Below, piece after piece: positions 10,397 through 22,500 of a stretch of DNA of 64,000 nt. How positions within the stretch are numbered: the stretch's first letter is position 1; every line of letters begins with the position of its first letter. The notes under the pieces are model-generated. The model was not told the DNA's origin and did no database searches. It saw only the letters and a list, made by a program, of their open reading frames with translations. The stretch is taken from assembly GCA_905221605.1 (NCBI GenBank), contig CAJNDS010001824.1, positions 605,048-669,047 on the forward strand, written 5' to 3'. Origin of the DNA: Symbiodinium natans. Its lineage: Eukaryota; Sar; Dinophyceae; Suessiales; Symbiodiniaceae. Both the position numbers and the translations under genes were made by a program.

Positions 10397-11255
10397 GCCA
10401 TGTCGTTGCCAGTCTTTGCAGGGTGTTAGTTCTAGTTGGGGATCTGTTGTTGCTTCAAGGCTTCTGGCCGGTTGGCTGGCCCCATCCCCCACCCCCCCTC
10501 AGCCCTTCACCCCCGAGCCAATGTTGCAACTTGTCTTCGCAGCCTTGGCCCTGGAAGCATTGTCATGATTCTGGTCTGTCAGAGAGTGAAGCGACGGCAC
10601 CATCAAGAGCAACTAAAGAAACCGTATCAGCGACAGACAAAAATTAGAATCCGAACGACTTGCTTGAGAGCGGAAGCTAGATGGTATCCGATGCGAGCAG
10701 TGCTGATGACGATCCTATGAGGCCCGAGGGGGTGAGCCGACTTTCGGGGAGTCTGTATGCGTCTGGGTTGGCCCCTGTCTTGTGTTTTGGTGATGGTTTG
10801 CCAGCCCAGCAGCTTGCGCGAAGCGTTTGGGAATCTAAGTGCGATGTTGCGTTACACAGTTGGCAGGCGTTTTGTTCACGCACACTGTATTAGTTCGAAC
10901 GCCTTCGATGGCTCAGGTCGGCGCGTGCATGGCTGTGGACTGGACCGCCCGCAGCCTTTCAGGTGGCAATCTCTCGATGCGGGTACAGATACTCATTTTC
11001 AGTCAAGAAGCAGCTTGATAAGAATGTCCAATTATGACAAGAGCTGTTGCTGCTTGCTGCCCAGTTGGCTCGGAGCTGCCCTGGCCGCCTCCACTGTCCT
11101 TCGCCGCTTGGCAGTCCACTACTGCCTAAGATGGAACTCCCTCCAAAGAGCCCGATTGCAATCGTCAACGCTGTGCGTCGATGGGGAAAGCCAGAACAGA
11201 AAAGTCCATCACGAAAGGAGCGGAACGGCAAGAAAGAGCTGCGATTGCGTTTCGA

Positions 11256-11394
11256 ACCCTAAACCCTAAACCCTAAACCCTAAACCCTAAACCCTAAACC
11301 CTAAACCCTAAACCCTAAACCCTAAACCCTAAACCCTAAACCCTAAACCCTAAACCCTAAACCCTAAACCCTAAACCCTAAACCCTAAACCCTG
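11256..11394. repeat. Perfect CCCTAAA array, about 20 units
   Basis: An uninterrupted run of the CCCTAAA heptamer with unique sequence on both sides. A short GGGTTTA run in the opposite orientation lies nearby at 11519-11546. It is the cleanest telomere-type array in the first half of the window. Confidence 0.98.
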
Positions 11395-11763
11395 GTTGGG
11401 TGAGGGCGCAAAGAGCAAGGCTTCCTCCGGCGCCGATGCCTCCTGGCGCTCAGCTGTGACTTGCCTTCGATGTTTCTGATTTAGTCGCTTGGGTCAGGGT
11501 GGTCACATTGTTTTCAATAGGGTTTAGGGTTTAGGGTTTAGGGTTCAGCTTTTTGAGCATTGATTCGTGCCGCTCTCCTGATGCAGTTTGGGGCCAAGAA
11601 AAAGGATGCAGTAAGAGAGAGCTCGCCTGGCTGTGAGTTTGTGCCGGTACGCTGCGTTGCTGCACCACCTGGGCCGCAGACTTTCAGGTATCCCTTGGTA
11701 CAACCACTGCGACGCCGGGCAAGGCTTGGGGACATCGTTGGCATCTTTGAGGATCCTTCCTAT

Positions 11764-12014
11764 GTTTTTTTTTTTTTTTTTTTTTTTTTTTTATCAGCGT
11801 TGGTAGGAGCTAGCCCCAAAGCCCTAACACGTCAAAAGGCATGTCCAGACGCGAAGATCCAGGGCATGTCGGCGACACCGCACGGGACTGAGCGGAGTCT
11901 CGGCAAGATCCAGAAAGATCTCCATACGAAAAGCATATCTGAAAACATCTTAAGTTTGGAACAACCCAACTAAGACCTCTCAAACCCAGCCCTCAAAACC
12001 CCCCCCCCCCCCTA
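11764..12014. repeat. Homopolymer tracts: poly-T (about 11765-11792) and poly-C (about 12000-12012)
   Basis: Simple sequence directly visible. No coding evidence was found between them. Confidence 0.9.
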
Positions 12015-12792
12015 ACCCCCCGAGAGCATGGCAAATTGAGGCCCGAGAGGCCTTGCGCGCTCTCAGATCTGGCCAGGCGCCGAATCGAAGGGATTTTCTT
12101 ATGAAGGGGTTGATCATGGTTGATCAGTTGATCTAGATCTCGGGGACCCCTTCTGCCCCTTGAAAGGGCTACGATCTACTGACCAAACGCCTCCGTATGA
12201 AACAGCCGCATGACATCGATGCCCTGAACATGTGTCGACCATGTTGCCTTTGAATCCCTCGGGCCAGGCGTTTTCGGTCGCTGCGGCTCGTCGCCTCACT
12301 CTTCCTCGCCTGGCGAAAGGAGGCTCAGCAGACGCCCGGAGAAGAGAGAGCGTGAAGGTTTTCCATGATGTGCTTCGATGTGCTATGGCCCTTGGCTCTG
12401 AGCAGGGTGCTGAAAAAAAGGGAGTTCTGATGTGATGCTGAGTGATGCCTAGCAATAACTGGTAACTGTTTTCTAGATGTTTCTAGTCGAGTCCGATTGG
12501 TCTGGTCGTCACAGCAGGCGTTGCGAAAACGGCCCAAGCGGCACAACGAGCACCGCCAAAGGCAACACACGAGTCCTGCACAACAGGTGTCATGTTCCAT
12601 GAGGCTCCGTCAGTGTGAGTATATTTGCCTGCTGTGTGGGAGGCTTTGCTTGGCACTCCGCTGCTGGCGACGGCGCAGTGGCTTCCGCAGCCGAGCGCTC
12701 GCGCGCCTGGTGGTGACCCTGGCAGCTCCAGCACGTTGCATCACGTTGCCCACCTTGATCCGAGTACCGACTTCTTCTTGCAACGCAGCTCA

Positions 12793-12985
12793 TCAGGTCC
12801 GGGCAGCAGAGGCTCCCTTGCGTCGTGCCTTCGTGCAGCAACTCGGCTGCATGATTCATGATGCCCTGCGTGGCGGAAGTACTGCCCAGTTTGCCTCCGC
12901 CGAGGTTGCAACAGCCGGTTCTCCTTCGCCGGGGGAATGCTGCACGGGCTGCGCTTCTGCAGGCCCAAGCTGCATGCTGTGCTGA
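12793..12985 (+). CDS. Candidate exon, GC-rich, unknown gene
   Basis: Frame reads VRAAEAPLRRAFVQQLGCMI and on through a Gly/Ser/Ala/Cys-rich tail to TGA. Other frames here are also open (an alternative begins near 12990), so the frame choice is uncertain. GC content is clearly higher than in flanking DNA. Confidence 0.3.
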
Positions 12986-14408
12986 CATGTGCCGAAAGCT
13001 GCGTCCTGAGCTGATGGCAGATCATACACGGGCGCACGCAGCTGTGCCTGGCGGAGTGTTGGTGCGCAAAGGCGGCGGGCCGCACTCCATGCTTGTGTAC
13101 TGCTTTCAGCATCTCCCGATCATCTCCCACTTGCCTTGCCACACGTCAGATAAACATGGAGGGAGATGGTTACCCTTTGATGGCGTAAGATGAGATGCAC
13201 CGGGAAGCTGCTCTCAATCTCAACGGGCATCTTTAACCTTTTCGGACCTTTCGCGAGTCCCCCGCTACTTCTTGCTTCCATCACTGAGGGTAGTGGCCAG
13301 GAATGGGGCACCAGAGGAGGGGGACCTGGAATAACACGGACAGGACAAGGAGAGCATGTTTCCCAATTCGACAAAAATGCCCACGTCGAGGGTGGGGAGC
13401 AAGTCTGGACCCCATCTCAAAGCGCCCAGTAATTCGCAACTGGGTAGTGCTTTGGGATTCATAAATGAGAGCTTTAAAGCACCACTCAGTCGAGATTTAT
13501 TTGAACTAACTGCAAGTGCTTGCCAGCGCCTCGGCAGTGGGCAGGTGGGAGCTGCCAATACGTGAAGAAGGCAGCAAACAAGAAGATCCTCTCTCCCAGT
13601 AACAGAACCTCCCAGCGGTCGCTTATGGACGCGAACAGTGCAGCTGCACAAATGGCCGTGCCAGCGATCTGGCTGGATTGGCCAGTCCTCGTGGTTGCCA
13701 GGGGGGTCCTAGGGAGTCCCGCGGTCCAGGTTCTTTTTTAAACAACCCGCTTTTTTTGCCCCTCTGGGGGACAGCTCCCCCAAGTCAAATTGGTAGGTTT
13801 GGGTATGGGGAAGGGTTGGGGAGCAGGCAAGGACAGGCGAGTTTGCATTTTGCTCCGATGCACAACACAGTCCCCCCAGATCGAGCCTGATCTTCACTTC
13901 TGCATGCTTGCCGAACGTATCGAATGCCATTCGCTCTTTCGCCCTCTCTTTGTCCGTGTGTGGAGGTTATTCTTCGATCAGTCCGGGGCTTATGGCATGT
14001 AGACTTGTCACAGTCAAGCATTCGACGCTAAAAAACGGGAGTCCATGCCACCCAGCTTCCTCTGGTTTCTGGAAGGGCTTCGGGCGTAGAGTCTAGAGGC
14101 CATTGCCTGCTGGAGATACTCTCTACGGGTGGAGCCGAGGCCACCTTTGTGTTGACTTAGATCCGTCTCATGCTTCCGCTGGCCTTCTCTCTCTCAAAGT
14201 TGCGTGTATCTGGTGATGCGCCACGGACATCCACGCACAAGTGGGCCCAGGAAGTTTTCAACCTGGCCGCATCCAGAACTCAAGGCCGCTGAATCGGTGC
14301 TCGCGGATTGCGCTGCATCATGGTGATGTGTCGATGCGCACGCACCAAACGCACCAAAAACACAAGTACAAGCACCTTCCTTGCCCCAGCTCCTGGATGA
14401 AGGCAGAG

Positions 14409-14624
14409 CGCCTACCTCACGCGCCCTACGTGCTGTCTGACCCCACTTTGATCTCCCACGGGCAGGCAGGGGAGATGTTTGATTTGGCACATAAGGCTTT
14501 TTTTTTTCTGCGGACAGAAAGTTGTGGAACCCATCGTGCAGGGAGCTGAGGGCTCGCCCTTTGTGCTCTCCGGGCCGAGTGACCCAGGAGAGGTGCAGGT
14601 GGGGTTCCCGGCCGTTGAGAAGAT
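14409..14624 (+). CDS. Two consecutive exons of an unrecognised gene (about 14391-14495 and 14518-14624)
   Basis: The second exon has a textbook acceptor (long T tract ending CGGACAG) and a canonical GTGAGT donor. It reads KVVEPIVQGAEGSPFVLSGP and on to FPAVEKM. The first reads SWMKAERLPHAPYVLSDPTL and on to FDLAHK, apparently followed by a GC donor. The peptide joins smoothly. No family is recognised; it belongs to the unknown gene(s) between the reductase and 31.8 kb. Confidence 0.5.
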
Positions 14625-15461
14625 GTGAGTAGGACAGCTTCTGGACAGGTGCCACGGCCGGTTGCCTTGCCGCCTCCGCAGCTCGGACAAGCCAGTTTGG
14701 TCGGAATATTTCAAGGTTTCCGCAACCTGAAGACGTCTCTGGAATCGAGTTTCGGCTGGGTTGGAAAGCCGTAGGCCTTGCCCGTTGACTATTGCAAACT
14801 GGGGTTTGTTCTGCATGAGATGTTCTGCCAGACAGATCTTGGATTCGGAAATGCGCTTTGCTGAGGCCGGAGATGGTTTCCAGACAGGCGGTTGATGGGG
14901 TTGTCAACTTATTCCTGACGTGTGCATTACGAACGTATCCGATGCGGTTCTCCGCAATACTCTGCAGCTACTTTTCTGGGCTCCCTTCCGGGTGCGCAGG
15001 CACCCGTGCCAGGGGCACGCCAACAACGGAGCATGCTGCTACGAGTTCAGCAGGACTTGAGCTTTTTCCCTGCACTCTGTCAGGCGCCGTATATTTCTCA
15101 TGAACAGGGGAGCTTCAAAAGTTGAGCAAGGAGGGCCTGTTCGACCGGGTCCACATCGCGCTCTCGCCTAGAGGTGGGCGTGGCGACAGGTGAGTCGCGA
15201 CTATGGCTATGTCCGACATGACCAGTGGTGTTCTCATATCCTGTGGACGTTCCGTGGTCCAAATCGCGATGCCGCCTTGGTTCCGTGCACTTGAGGCTTG
15301 CCACAGTGTCGCGAAAACGGTTCGCTTCGTGTTCTTTTCGTTCTGTTGCGAATGGCCCGCCCGCCTCGGTCCCGTGCGCGCATGCTTTGGAGTGCCCAAT
15401 GTCCCAGGCCCTGGGAGTGCAAGCTTCGAAGCAGGTTTGCGATCGTCTGTAATGCTTGTCA

Positions 15462-15612
15462 CACACACACACACACACACGCAGATAAACGGCTGTACGT
15501 GTATATATGTACACACACATGTACAGAAATACATATGTATACATGTATGTATATATCTAAAAATATGCATATACACACACATATCTACACACACATACGT
15601 ACACGCCGAACT
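15462..15612. repeat. CA/TA-type microsatellite
   Basis: (CA)n followed by mixed TATG/ACAC repeats. The Thr/His/Tyr-rich ORFs over it are repeat artefacts. Confidence 0.9.
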
Positions 15613-15892
15613 TAAGCCACGTTTCAAAGCAGAGCAATCTACGTGGTGGGATTCAACGCAGGTGTTTGTACGAAAGCTGGTTACAGCACCCTTTGTTGTG
15701 ATTTGTGATTTAACCAGGAGGGATTCCTTCGATGGTGGCGTGCTGTCCGGATGGACTTGGACTTCGAGGACGGCCTTGCCTTTGTGACAATGTGTGTGGT
15801 TGTGATGGAAAACTGGGTGTGAACCATATCCTTGGTTGTGCATGTGTTTTTTTCTTGCGACATCCGTCGGCTCCACAAAGCCATAACACGAG

Positions 15893-16010
15893 CGGGATTT
15901 CGAGATATGAAGTCCGGCCCGGTGGTGCCAAAGGAGCTTGCCGAACAGCGGCGGAAAGCTGCGCTCCTCGCTGGGGAGCTTACACACCTCATTTCCCGTG
16001 GCCAATTGTC
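15893..16010 (+). CDS. Candidate exon encoding a charged helix, unknown gene
   Basis: Frame reads RAGFRDMKSGPVVPKELAEQ followed by RRKAALLAGELTHLISRG, a likely amphipathic helix. A T-rich tract precedes it. Borders unresolved. Confidence 0.35.
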
Positions 16011-16326
16011 AGACGGACTCGTTTCTGCATGTCTCTGCACTCGTACGAGAGTTCTAGTGCATTTTGGTTGTACGGCTTTGCCATGCTTCGGATTCACTGG
16101 CGTGGCATAGTCCTTCCTAACACAAAGGTTCGGACTTGTGTTGTAGCTATTGGCTGATACTTTGAGCGGGTGGTAAATTACGACTGTGCAGCAAGTCCAT
16201 CTTTGGGATTTGATCCCACTCCCCTGAGGTCCTCTTGCGCCAGCGTGCCCAAAACATGATCGCGAGGGCCTCAAGGCATTCACGACCTTGTCAAAGGGGG
16301 AAGTTTCGAAGCATGATGTGTATGTG

Positions 16327-16366
<40 letters not shown>

Positions 16367-17199
16367 CTGTTTCTACTAGTACTTGTCCGCACATGATCAT
16401 TCAAGCATCTTTCTACTCTGTTGAACTGTCGAATAACTGCGTGTCAGCTCTGCGTGCGAAGTCAGCATCCCGACGCTTCCGCTCGAACGCCAACAGGCGT
16501 TCGAGCAACCCCAAGAGGTGGACAATAAGCCCTGCCCCCCCCCCCAAAGCTAGTCATGGGGTTTGACTCCAGGCCTTCCGCCACTACGTTGCAACGCTGC
16601 AAAGAAAGGCCACGCCGATTTGCAGCTTTATAGGTTCTACCCGGCGCTCCGCTTGGATTTCCATTGGTATCTTCCTTTTATGATCTCAGAGAATCGAAGA
16701 ATTCGCCCCAGAATTTTCGAGAGGCCGTTGATGGCTTCCGGCGTGCCGCGGGCGAGGAGGCGCACGGCATCACACAGTGTCTCTGACTCCCTGACATCGA
16801 AGCCAAGGCCGAAAGAGCCGAGGCTGCTCCAAGGCGTCAAAGCGCCAAGGGCTCCAAGCGTGCAAAACCTCAGAGGACTCCGTCTGCTTCATTATGCTTC
16901 CAGGGCCCATCAGCTGCTTTGCTTTGCTGTGCAATCTGTGCATCGTGCAGGAGACAGGGCTTACGGGGAATGTCCGCGGCGGAGGTCATGCGGAAGGCTC
17001 AGAACCAGTGTGAAAGGATGTGAAAGTCACTTCACACATCATCTGTGCAGGGCTGGCAGCGCTGGCGCTACGTGGTGTCAACAGGGCAACGCGTCCGCGC
17101 CTGAAGCCTGCTAACGGGACAGCCAGGGGTTTTTAGCCTGCAAGATCCCGGCAGAGTGGCAAGAGCTTCGTCATTTTTCCTCCGTGAACTTGTTTGCAG

Positions 17200-17286
17200 G
17201 TTCTCGTGCAGCTTGGTGAGAGGCCTGCCAACGTGACGCTGATGCAACGGCCTCGGACTTCAGGAAGCGTGGCGCAAACAGTTTGA
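17200..17286 (+). CDS. Candidate exon, unknown gene
   Basis: A pyrimidine-rich stretch ending TTTGCAG precedes VLVQLGERPANVTLMQRPRT; the frame then runs to TGA at 17284. No family recognised. Confidence 0.35.
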   Translation, partial: VLVQLGERPANVTLMQRPRTSGSVAQTV

Positions 17287-17353
17287 GTCAGGTTGGACCA
17301 TGCGACGTGGTGCCTCCGTGCCTCCTTCATTCTGCAGACTAAGGCTGTGCCAG

Positions 17354-17560
17354 GTAGCATCAGAGATCGACTCTGAGAAGTGCAAGGCAGACGAGTCAAG
17401 CTGCACATCAAATCATGTCAATGATTCTGGCACCGCTGCGCTCGCCTTAGGGGAAGGGGTTGGACCCGCGACGTTCACTGCGAGTCCGCGCGGAGACGGA
17501 GGCGGACTTCTAGCGTGGATGTTTTTCGCTCTGCGCGAGTTGGCACCTCAACTGAAGGAG
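17354..17560 (+). CDS. Well-bounded exon of an unrecognised gene
   Basis: Exactly 69 codons, open throughout, between acceptor GTGCCAG and donor GTGAGG. It begins VASEIDSEKCKADESSCTSN and ends GLLAWMFFALRELAPQLKE; the C-terminal half is hydrophobic/helical. Phase 0 at both ends. No domain recognised. Confidence 0.52.
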
Positions 17561-17967
17561 GTGAGGTGGCAACTGCGAGACTCCATGCTTGCACACCCTC
17601 CGAGTTTCATGCTTTGTGGGCAGGCCGGGTCCTCTTCTGCTTGTCTGCCGCCTCCCCCAGAGGCACTTGCTGTGTGTGACCTGTCGTTCGTACCTGCTGA
17701 GCATTCGGCCTTCTTACGTGTAGTCATTGCTATCAATGGACACGATATCGGTGCGGCTTTAGGCAACGCCAGAAGTGCCGGAGCATCTACGGCTGCTGGA
17801 GCAGGCAACAGTTTCCCTTGTCTGGCTTCCTGTGCCAGATCAGTTTTGAGCCCTCAGCTGAGCATTGAACAAGCACGAGCAGTCCTGCAGATTGCATGGG
17901 TTGACTATGCAGTGGTATCTCTTGGTTAGACGTGCATGTCAGGGTTCTGAGAGTCTTCGTCCCGCAG

Positions 17968-18078
17968 GCCCTGGCAGCCTTCGATGGCGAGTCAGGCTGG
18001 ATGGGTCGTGTGTTGAACTCTGCACATTTCGAACGGCCGATAAAAAGTAGCTGGAGCATCGAATGCTGTTTCTGGAAG
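17968..18078 (+). CDS. Well-bounded exon of an unrecognised gene
   Basis: 37 codons between CCGCAG and a GTCTTC donor: ALAAFDGESGWMGRVLNSAH and on to SIECCFWK. If not spliced, the frame ends at a TAG at 18094-18096. Probably the same gene as the exon at 17.4 kb. Confidence 0.45.
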
Positions 18079-18874
18079 GTCTTCCGTTGCTCATAGTCAT
18101 AGTCACTCATCAATCTGAGCTGAGCTTTTGTTGCCGCTCTGTCCACTGGTCCACATCGCTTGCCCTCATTGTTTCCACACCCTGACGCCCCAAAGTCCAC
18201 AAGCTCACAGCCCAACGCCCAGATTTGCAGCCAGGTGCCTCGTGGTGGGGCCCTTCGCCACCGCTCCTCTGGGGGCCGTCCGAGGCCCCGAGAGCTCCGA
18301 AGCTGCAGGCGCGGAGTGAAAACCCTGTGTGACAGCTTAGCCTCTGTGAGCGGCGCGCGAAACTGCTCTGCGGCTGGTGTTCACACAGAGAGAGTCAGAG
18401 GCAAGGCCCAAGAAGACAAAGTCTTTCTTCTGACTATCTCCGGCAGCAGGCGAGCTCGCGGGCTCCCAGCGATTCGGACTCCTGCCCTCAGTTGGGAGCT
18501 AAGATGCAGTGGTGCTCATGTCAGACATCAGAGCATCAGCCACATAAAGTGCACAGACAGGCTGGAAGAAATGTTTACACTCAGGTGGCCAGTGGATGTT
18601 GTGTGGTCGCCACCCAAACCTGCCCTTCCTGTACCAGGCCGGGTGTGCAGGTTTCAGGGCTTCAGCTGGTGCGGAGACCACACGATTCTGAGACATGCTG
18701 CTACAATGGCCAGCACATCTATGCACAAAGCCCTTTAGAAACTCTCCGCGTGCTCTGAGTCCCAGCTCATGTCAGGCCGTGAGGCATGGAAGGAATGCCT
18801 GCGCAGTCACACCGAAAGCGTCGACCTGGAGGAGCGAGCATCGCGGCACCCTTGCGAGAATCCGGGAGAAGCAG

Positions 18875-18922
18875 GGTTTTGGGGTTTAGGGTTTTGGGTT
18901 TAGGGTTTTGGGTTTAGGGTTG
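18875..18922. repeat. Short degenerate TTTAGGG repeat
   Basis: GGGTTTTGGGGTTTAGGG-type units, directly visible. Confidence 0.85.
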
Positions 18923-20116
18923 TGTCTTCGCAGCCTGCGCTCTGTCTCAGGACCCGCTCAAGCCATCGGTCCGGCTGCAGCGCGCGCCGCGGACCGAGGC
19001 CAAAGAGAGCTACGAGGCAAGGGAGCATACTCATAATTTTCGCAATTTTTCGCATACATGGAACATCATGGAACGATAGGATCATGTACACTGAGACACC
19101 GGACGTGACACTCCCTCTTGCAGGCCCTTCGCCGCCGGATCTTTTCGGGTCGGGTCTGGAGTCAATGAGAGCTGCGATGTGTTTCACCTGCGGGCCAAAA
19201 TGGGCTTGCACATGTTTACACAGTTCCAGTGTGTTTAATGCGCAAAAGACTTGTGAAGTCTTGAGTTTCAATCCGTCTAGACGAATATCTAGCATGACCA
19301 AGCGTTGTCCAGCCTTGCGTGCTTGGACATCTTGCACTCTGTCAGGTACCAGAAGGCGGCTGAAAGTTGTGAGGATCGCCGGAGTTTGTTGATCTTCAGC
19401 TCAAGCTAGCAGTTCGTTTGCGAACTGTGCTGAAGTGTAGATGCCTCTCTCCACTGACTGCCGAACAGTTCGGTGTATCCGAGGAAAGAGACCCGAAACA
19501 TCCAGTTTGAGGTGGACGTGCACCTCATGAGAACGCACCGCAACGTCGATGTGGGTGTTTCCCCTCATAGGGCTACCCTTAATATACCCCAAAATAATAT
19601 AGTCCTTACTATAAGAACCCCCAAAAGGGTACCCCTATTTTCGGAAACCCCCCATGTAAGCGTGTGTTAGCTCACCACAGCAGACTCACAGCCACAGCCA
19701 AGAGAGGGAGCCTCGTAGTTTCCCGGGCACGACAGATCCTTCCGAAGTATGACATCGAAGCCACGGACAAGGGCACCTCCATTATGGCGGCGTGGGGAGC
19801 CCCAGGGTGGCCTTTACACGCCTTCGCTGTGCATGCTGATCCCCAGGGGGGGCGGGGGGGGGGCGCTCTTGGGGAGGTTGATTGAGGGTCGTTGGGGCTG
19901 ATTGCTTCTAAGCTTCGATATTTGTCTAGATTTGTCTGATGTTCAGAGAGAGAGAGAGAGAGAGAGCGAGTGGCCCGAAGGTGGATCAGTTCGGCTCAGA
20001 ACGGCATCAAGGATGTGGACGTCCCGCTGACTGAGCTTGCACATGCGTGGCCCTACTGTTTCAGTCTCATGCCACAAAGCAGACACTTTAGTTTTTTGGG
20101 TTTTTGTGGTTGCCAG

Positions 20117-20580
20117 GACAAGGTCATAGCCTCAATGCACTTGAGCCGCATGGCCTATGCCTCCAAGTTGCCCTTGGCGAAGAACAAGGCGAAGGAGGCA
20201 TTCCAGTCTGGAAGGCCCACAATCTGCTCTCACAGAACACCTGGGCTCGACAGGCCGCACCAACGCCGGTTCCAGCTGCACCCCAGGCTCGCAAAGAAGC
20301 TGTGCGTGACTATGCGTACTTGTGCGCAGCCTCGCAGAGTGCGCCTTCCCCGCGTCAGACGTGCGAAAACTACGTGGTCCACGTGCATGTGACACGTGAG
20401 GCAGTGGAGCGCGTGCCCTTTCCCGAGAAGGCCGAACTGGTTTTCTGGATGATAATCCCTATCGGGGAGCTGCGGCATCCTTTCATGGAGTCTACTCTTC
20501 ACACCAGGCTGCGCCGCCTGCGAAACCTGCAGCGCCGGTGCAGGTGCAGGCACCACTCGCCACGTGCGTCGAGTTTCCTG
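20117..20580 (+). CDS. Candidate exons about 20117-20206 and 20405-20580, unknown gene
   Basis: The first follows a T-rich tract and TTGCCAG. It reads DKVIASMHLSRMAYASKLPL and on to KNKAKEAFQ, a convincing basic helix. The second reads GFLDDNPYRGAAASFHGVYS and on into an Ala/Pro/Gln-rich linker. The intervening stretch is also open in two frames, so the structure is uncertain. Confidence 0.38.
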
Positions 20581-20726
20581 GACGTGCGCCGGTTTGACCA
20601 GGCGCCGCCAAAGGCCGCACCGGGCGTGGCCACACCACCTGTGGCGCTAGAGACCCAGGGTGGAAGTTGGAAGTCGGAGTGCAGCAGATAAGAAGACTTG
20701 GTTCCTGTGAGGTTTGGCTCCCCACC

Positions 20727-21035
20727 ATGGCAGCCAGTGGCACCATAGCTGCAAGCAGCCAGAGCGACAATTCTGCTACTCGCAAAGTCAGATGCAAGAC
20801 AGCTGCTTGAGCCTCAGCATCACATGCCAGCCACTTCGGCTCGAGTCACAATCCAAGCCTTTCAGCTTGTCCCGGTTGGTGCGGTCGAGGATTCCTGAAA
20901 TGCCGAGGCAAGCATGGTCATATGTGACCGCATGCAAGTTCAAGATCGTTCAAGAGATGCTTACCGACCTTCTGGAGTTGCAGGCACAGCAACAGCTACG
21001 CATGCGGGATGGACATTCCGGAGGCAAGTGGCGTG
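20727..21035 (+). CDS. Candidate exons near 20727 and 20870-21035, unknown gene
   Basis: An ATG in a CCACCATGG context opens MAASGTIAASSQSDNSATRK. Further on, FKIVQEMLTDLLELQAQQQL looks like a coiled helix. A start in the middle of this region would imply two genes between 9.7 and 31.8 kb; this is an inference only. Confidence 0.28.
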
Positions 21036-22154
21036 TGAATGCTCCCTGAGCCCCTCAACCAACCTCCCCATGAAGCCATGGCCAAACCCTTTTTGTGACC
21101 CTAAACCCTAATCCTTAACCCCTAAACCCTAAATCCTAAACCCTAAACCCTAAGCTGTGGCAAGAGCAGCAAAAGCTGACCAGGTCGCCTTCGACAAGCG
21201 CTGCAGGCGCTCATCGCACCGCCCCATGGGCGGCACCAAGGTCGGCTCCATGCGCTGTGGGAGTTTTTTTGTCCTGACAGGGGCTTTGGGGTCATACAGA
21301 CACACGTATGTGTACATGTCTATATCTATTTCTGTAAGGGTTTGTACTGCGGTTTTTGGTGATTAGCCCTTCGTACAAATCTAAGCTGTTTCTCTTTCGT
21401 ATGATGTACAACCTCGCGTGGCAGGAATGCATCCAAAGAGCATGTAAATAATCAGTGCAAAAAACATACTTGTCCATAAATTCAAATGCTTTAAAACATG
21501 TACTGACAATGTATTTGAAGAGGCATTTTCATTCTCTTTCCTGGGTGCCTGCAGTTCTTCTAGGGTTGTTGTAGGGTGTTCGGGTGTTCGGGTGTTCTTG
21601 GGCAGCGTTGGAATCCATGGATGGTACATACAGTAGGCTACGTTGCCGTAGCAATGTGCACCTACTTCTTGAGAACGGCGCTTTAGGCATTCCTTTCGTG
21701 CATATCTAAACCCGAGCTAAACCCTAAGCCTGAAAAACCCGAAACTCCAAACCTTGTGGCGTTGTGCTCAGAAGGTGCAGAAGCATCCTGGGAAGTGCCT
21801 GCCTGAGCCGACCAGTCGATGACTGGTTGGGTGCTGACCGGATGTAGTGAGGTGTGGGAATTCGAGTCTTTTCTTGTTTTTAGTTCTTTCTTTCGGGAGG
21901 GGTCGGGGGAGCTCGGTGCTCTTTGCCATCGGTTCTGGGTTTTGACGTTTACACGGCTTTGAAAAAAGGTTAGTTGGAGGTGAAGTGCTTTGCGTGCGCT
22001 GAAGGCAGTCGCTGGATCTGGAAAGCGGAGTTCATCTCAGTAGCATTGACGAGCCTTGGGCAAGCAAGAGGGAACAGTTGCAATCCTTCCGGATTGAGTC
22101 GCCGCCCATGAACTCCCGACGGTTTCTGAGCCCAGGAACACGAGTTCTGGTACG

Positions 22155-22500
22155 AGTCCGAGCACGACCCCGAGGTCTCTGACGAGACCACGGCATCCCC
22201 TGAACCAGAAGAGGAGGCACCCGACTGACTTGCTGCGCCCCAGAGCTACGCAATAAATAGGATAGGACATGATAGGACGCATCGAATGTCTGGTCCATCC
22301 AAAGTTGTTCATGCGAAGTCTGGAAACCTTTTGAAGATTTGGAGAGAGCTAGGACGACTTTGATGAGAGTGGCTGGGACTTCGTGTCGCCGGAAAGCGCA
22401 GAGGAGGACGGCATGCACTTTGACCCCAAACAAATTCCGAGACCAAACGCGTGGCTGTTGAGGAAAAGAAGGAGGAGTGGCCTGCCCTGCAAGGCCGCCG
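22155..22500 (+). CDS. Two acidic candidate exons (about 22155-22229 and 22353-22500)
   Basis: The first reads HEFWYESEHDPEVSDETTAS followed by PEPEEEAPD. The second, after a TAG acceptor, reads DDFDESGWDFVSPESAEEDG and on. Low-complexity acidic composition and the WDFV core preceded by acidic residues resemble a linear interaction motif, but no folded domain is recognised. Confidence 0.33.

Noticed and set aside
14194-14907. 237-residue minus-strand ORF
   Set aside because: Antisense to two + strand exons with canonical splice sites (polypyrimidine-AG and GTGAGT).
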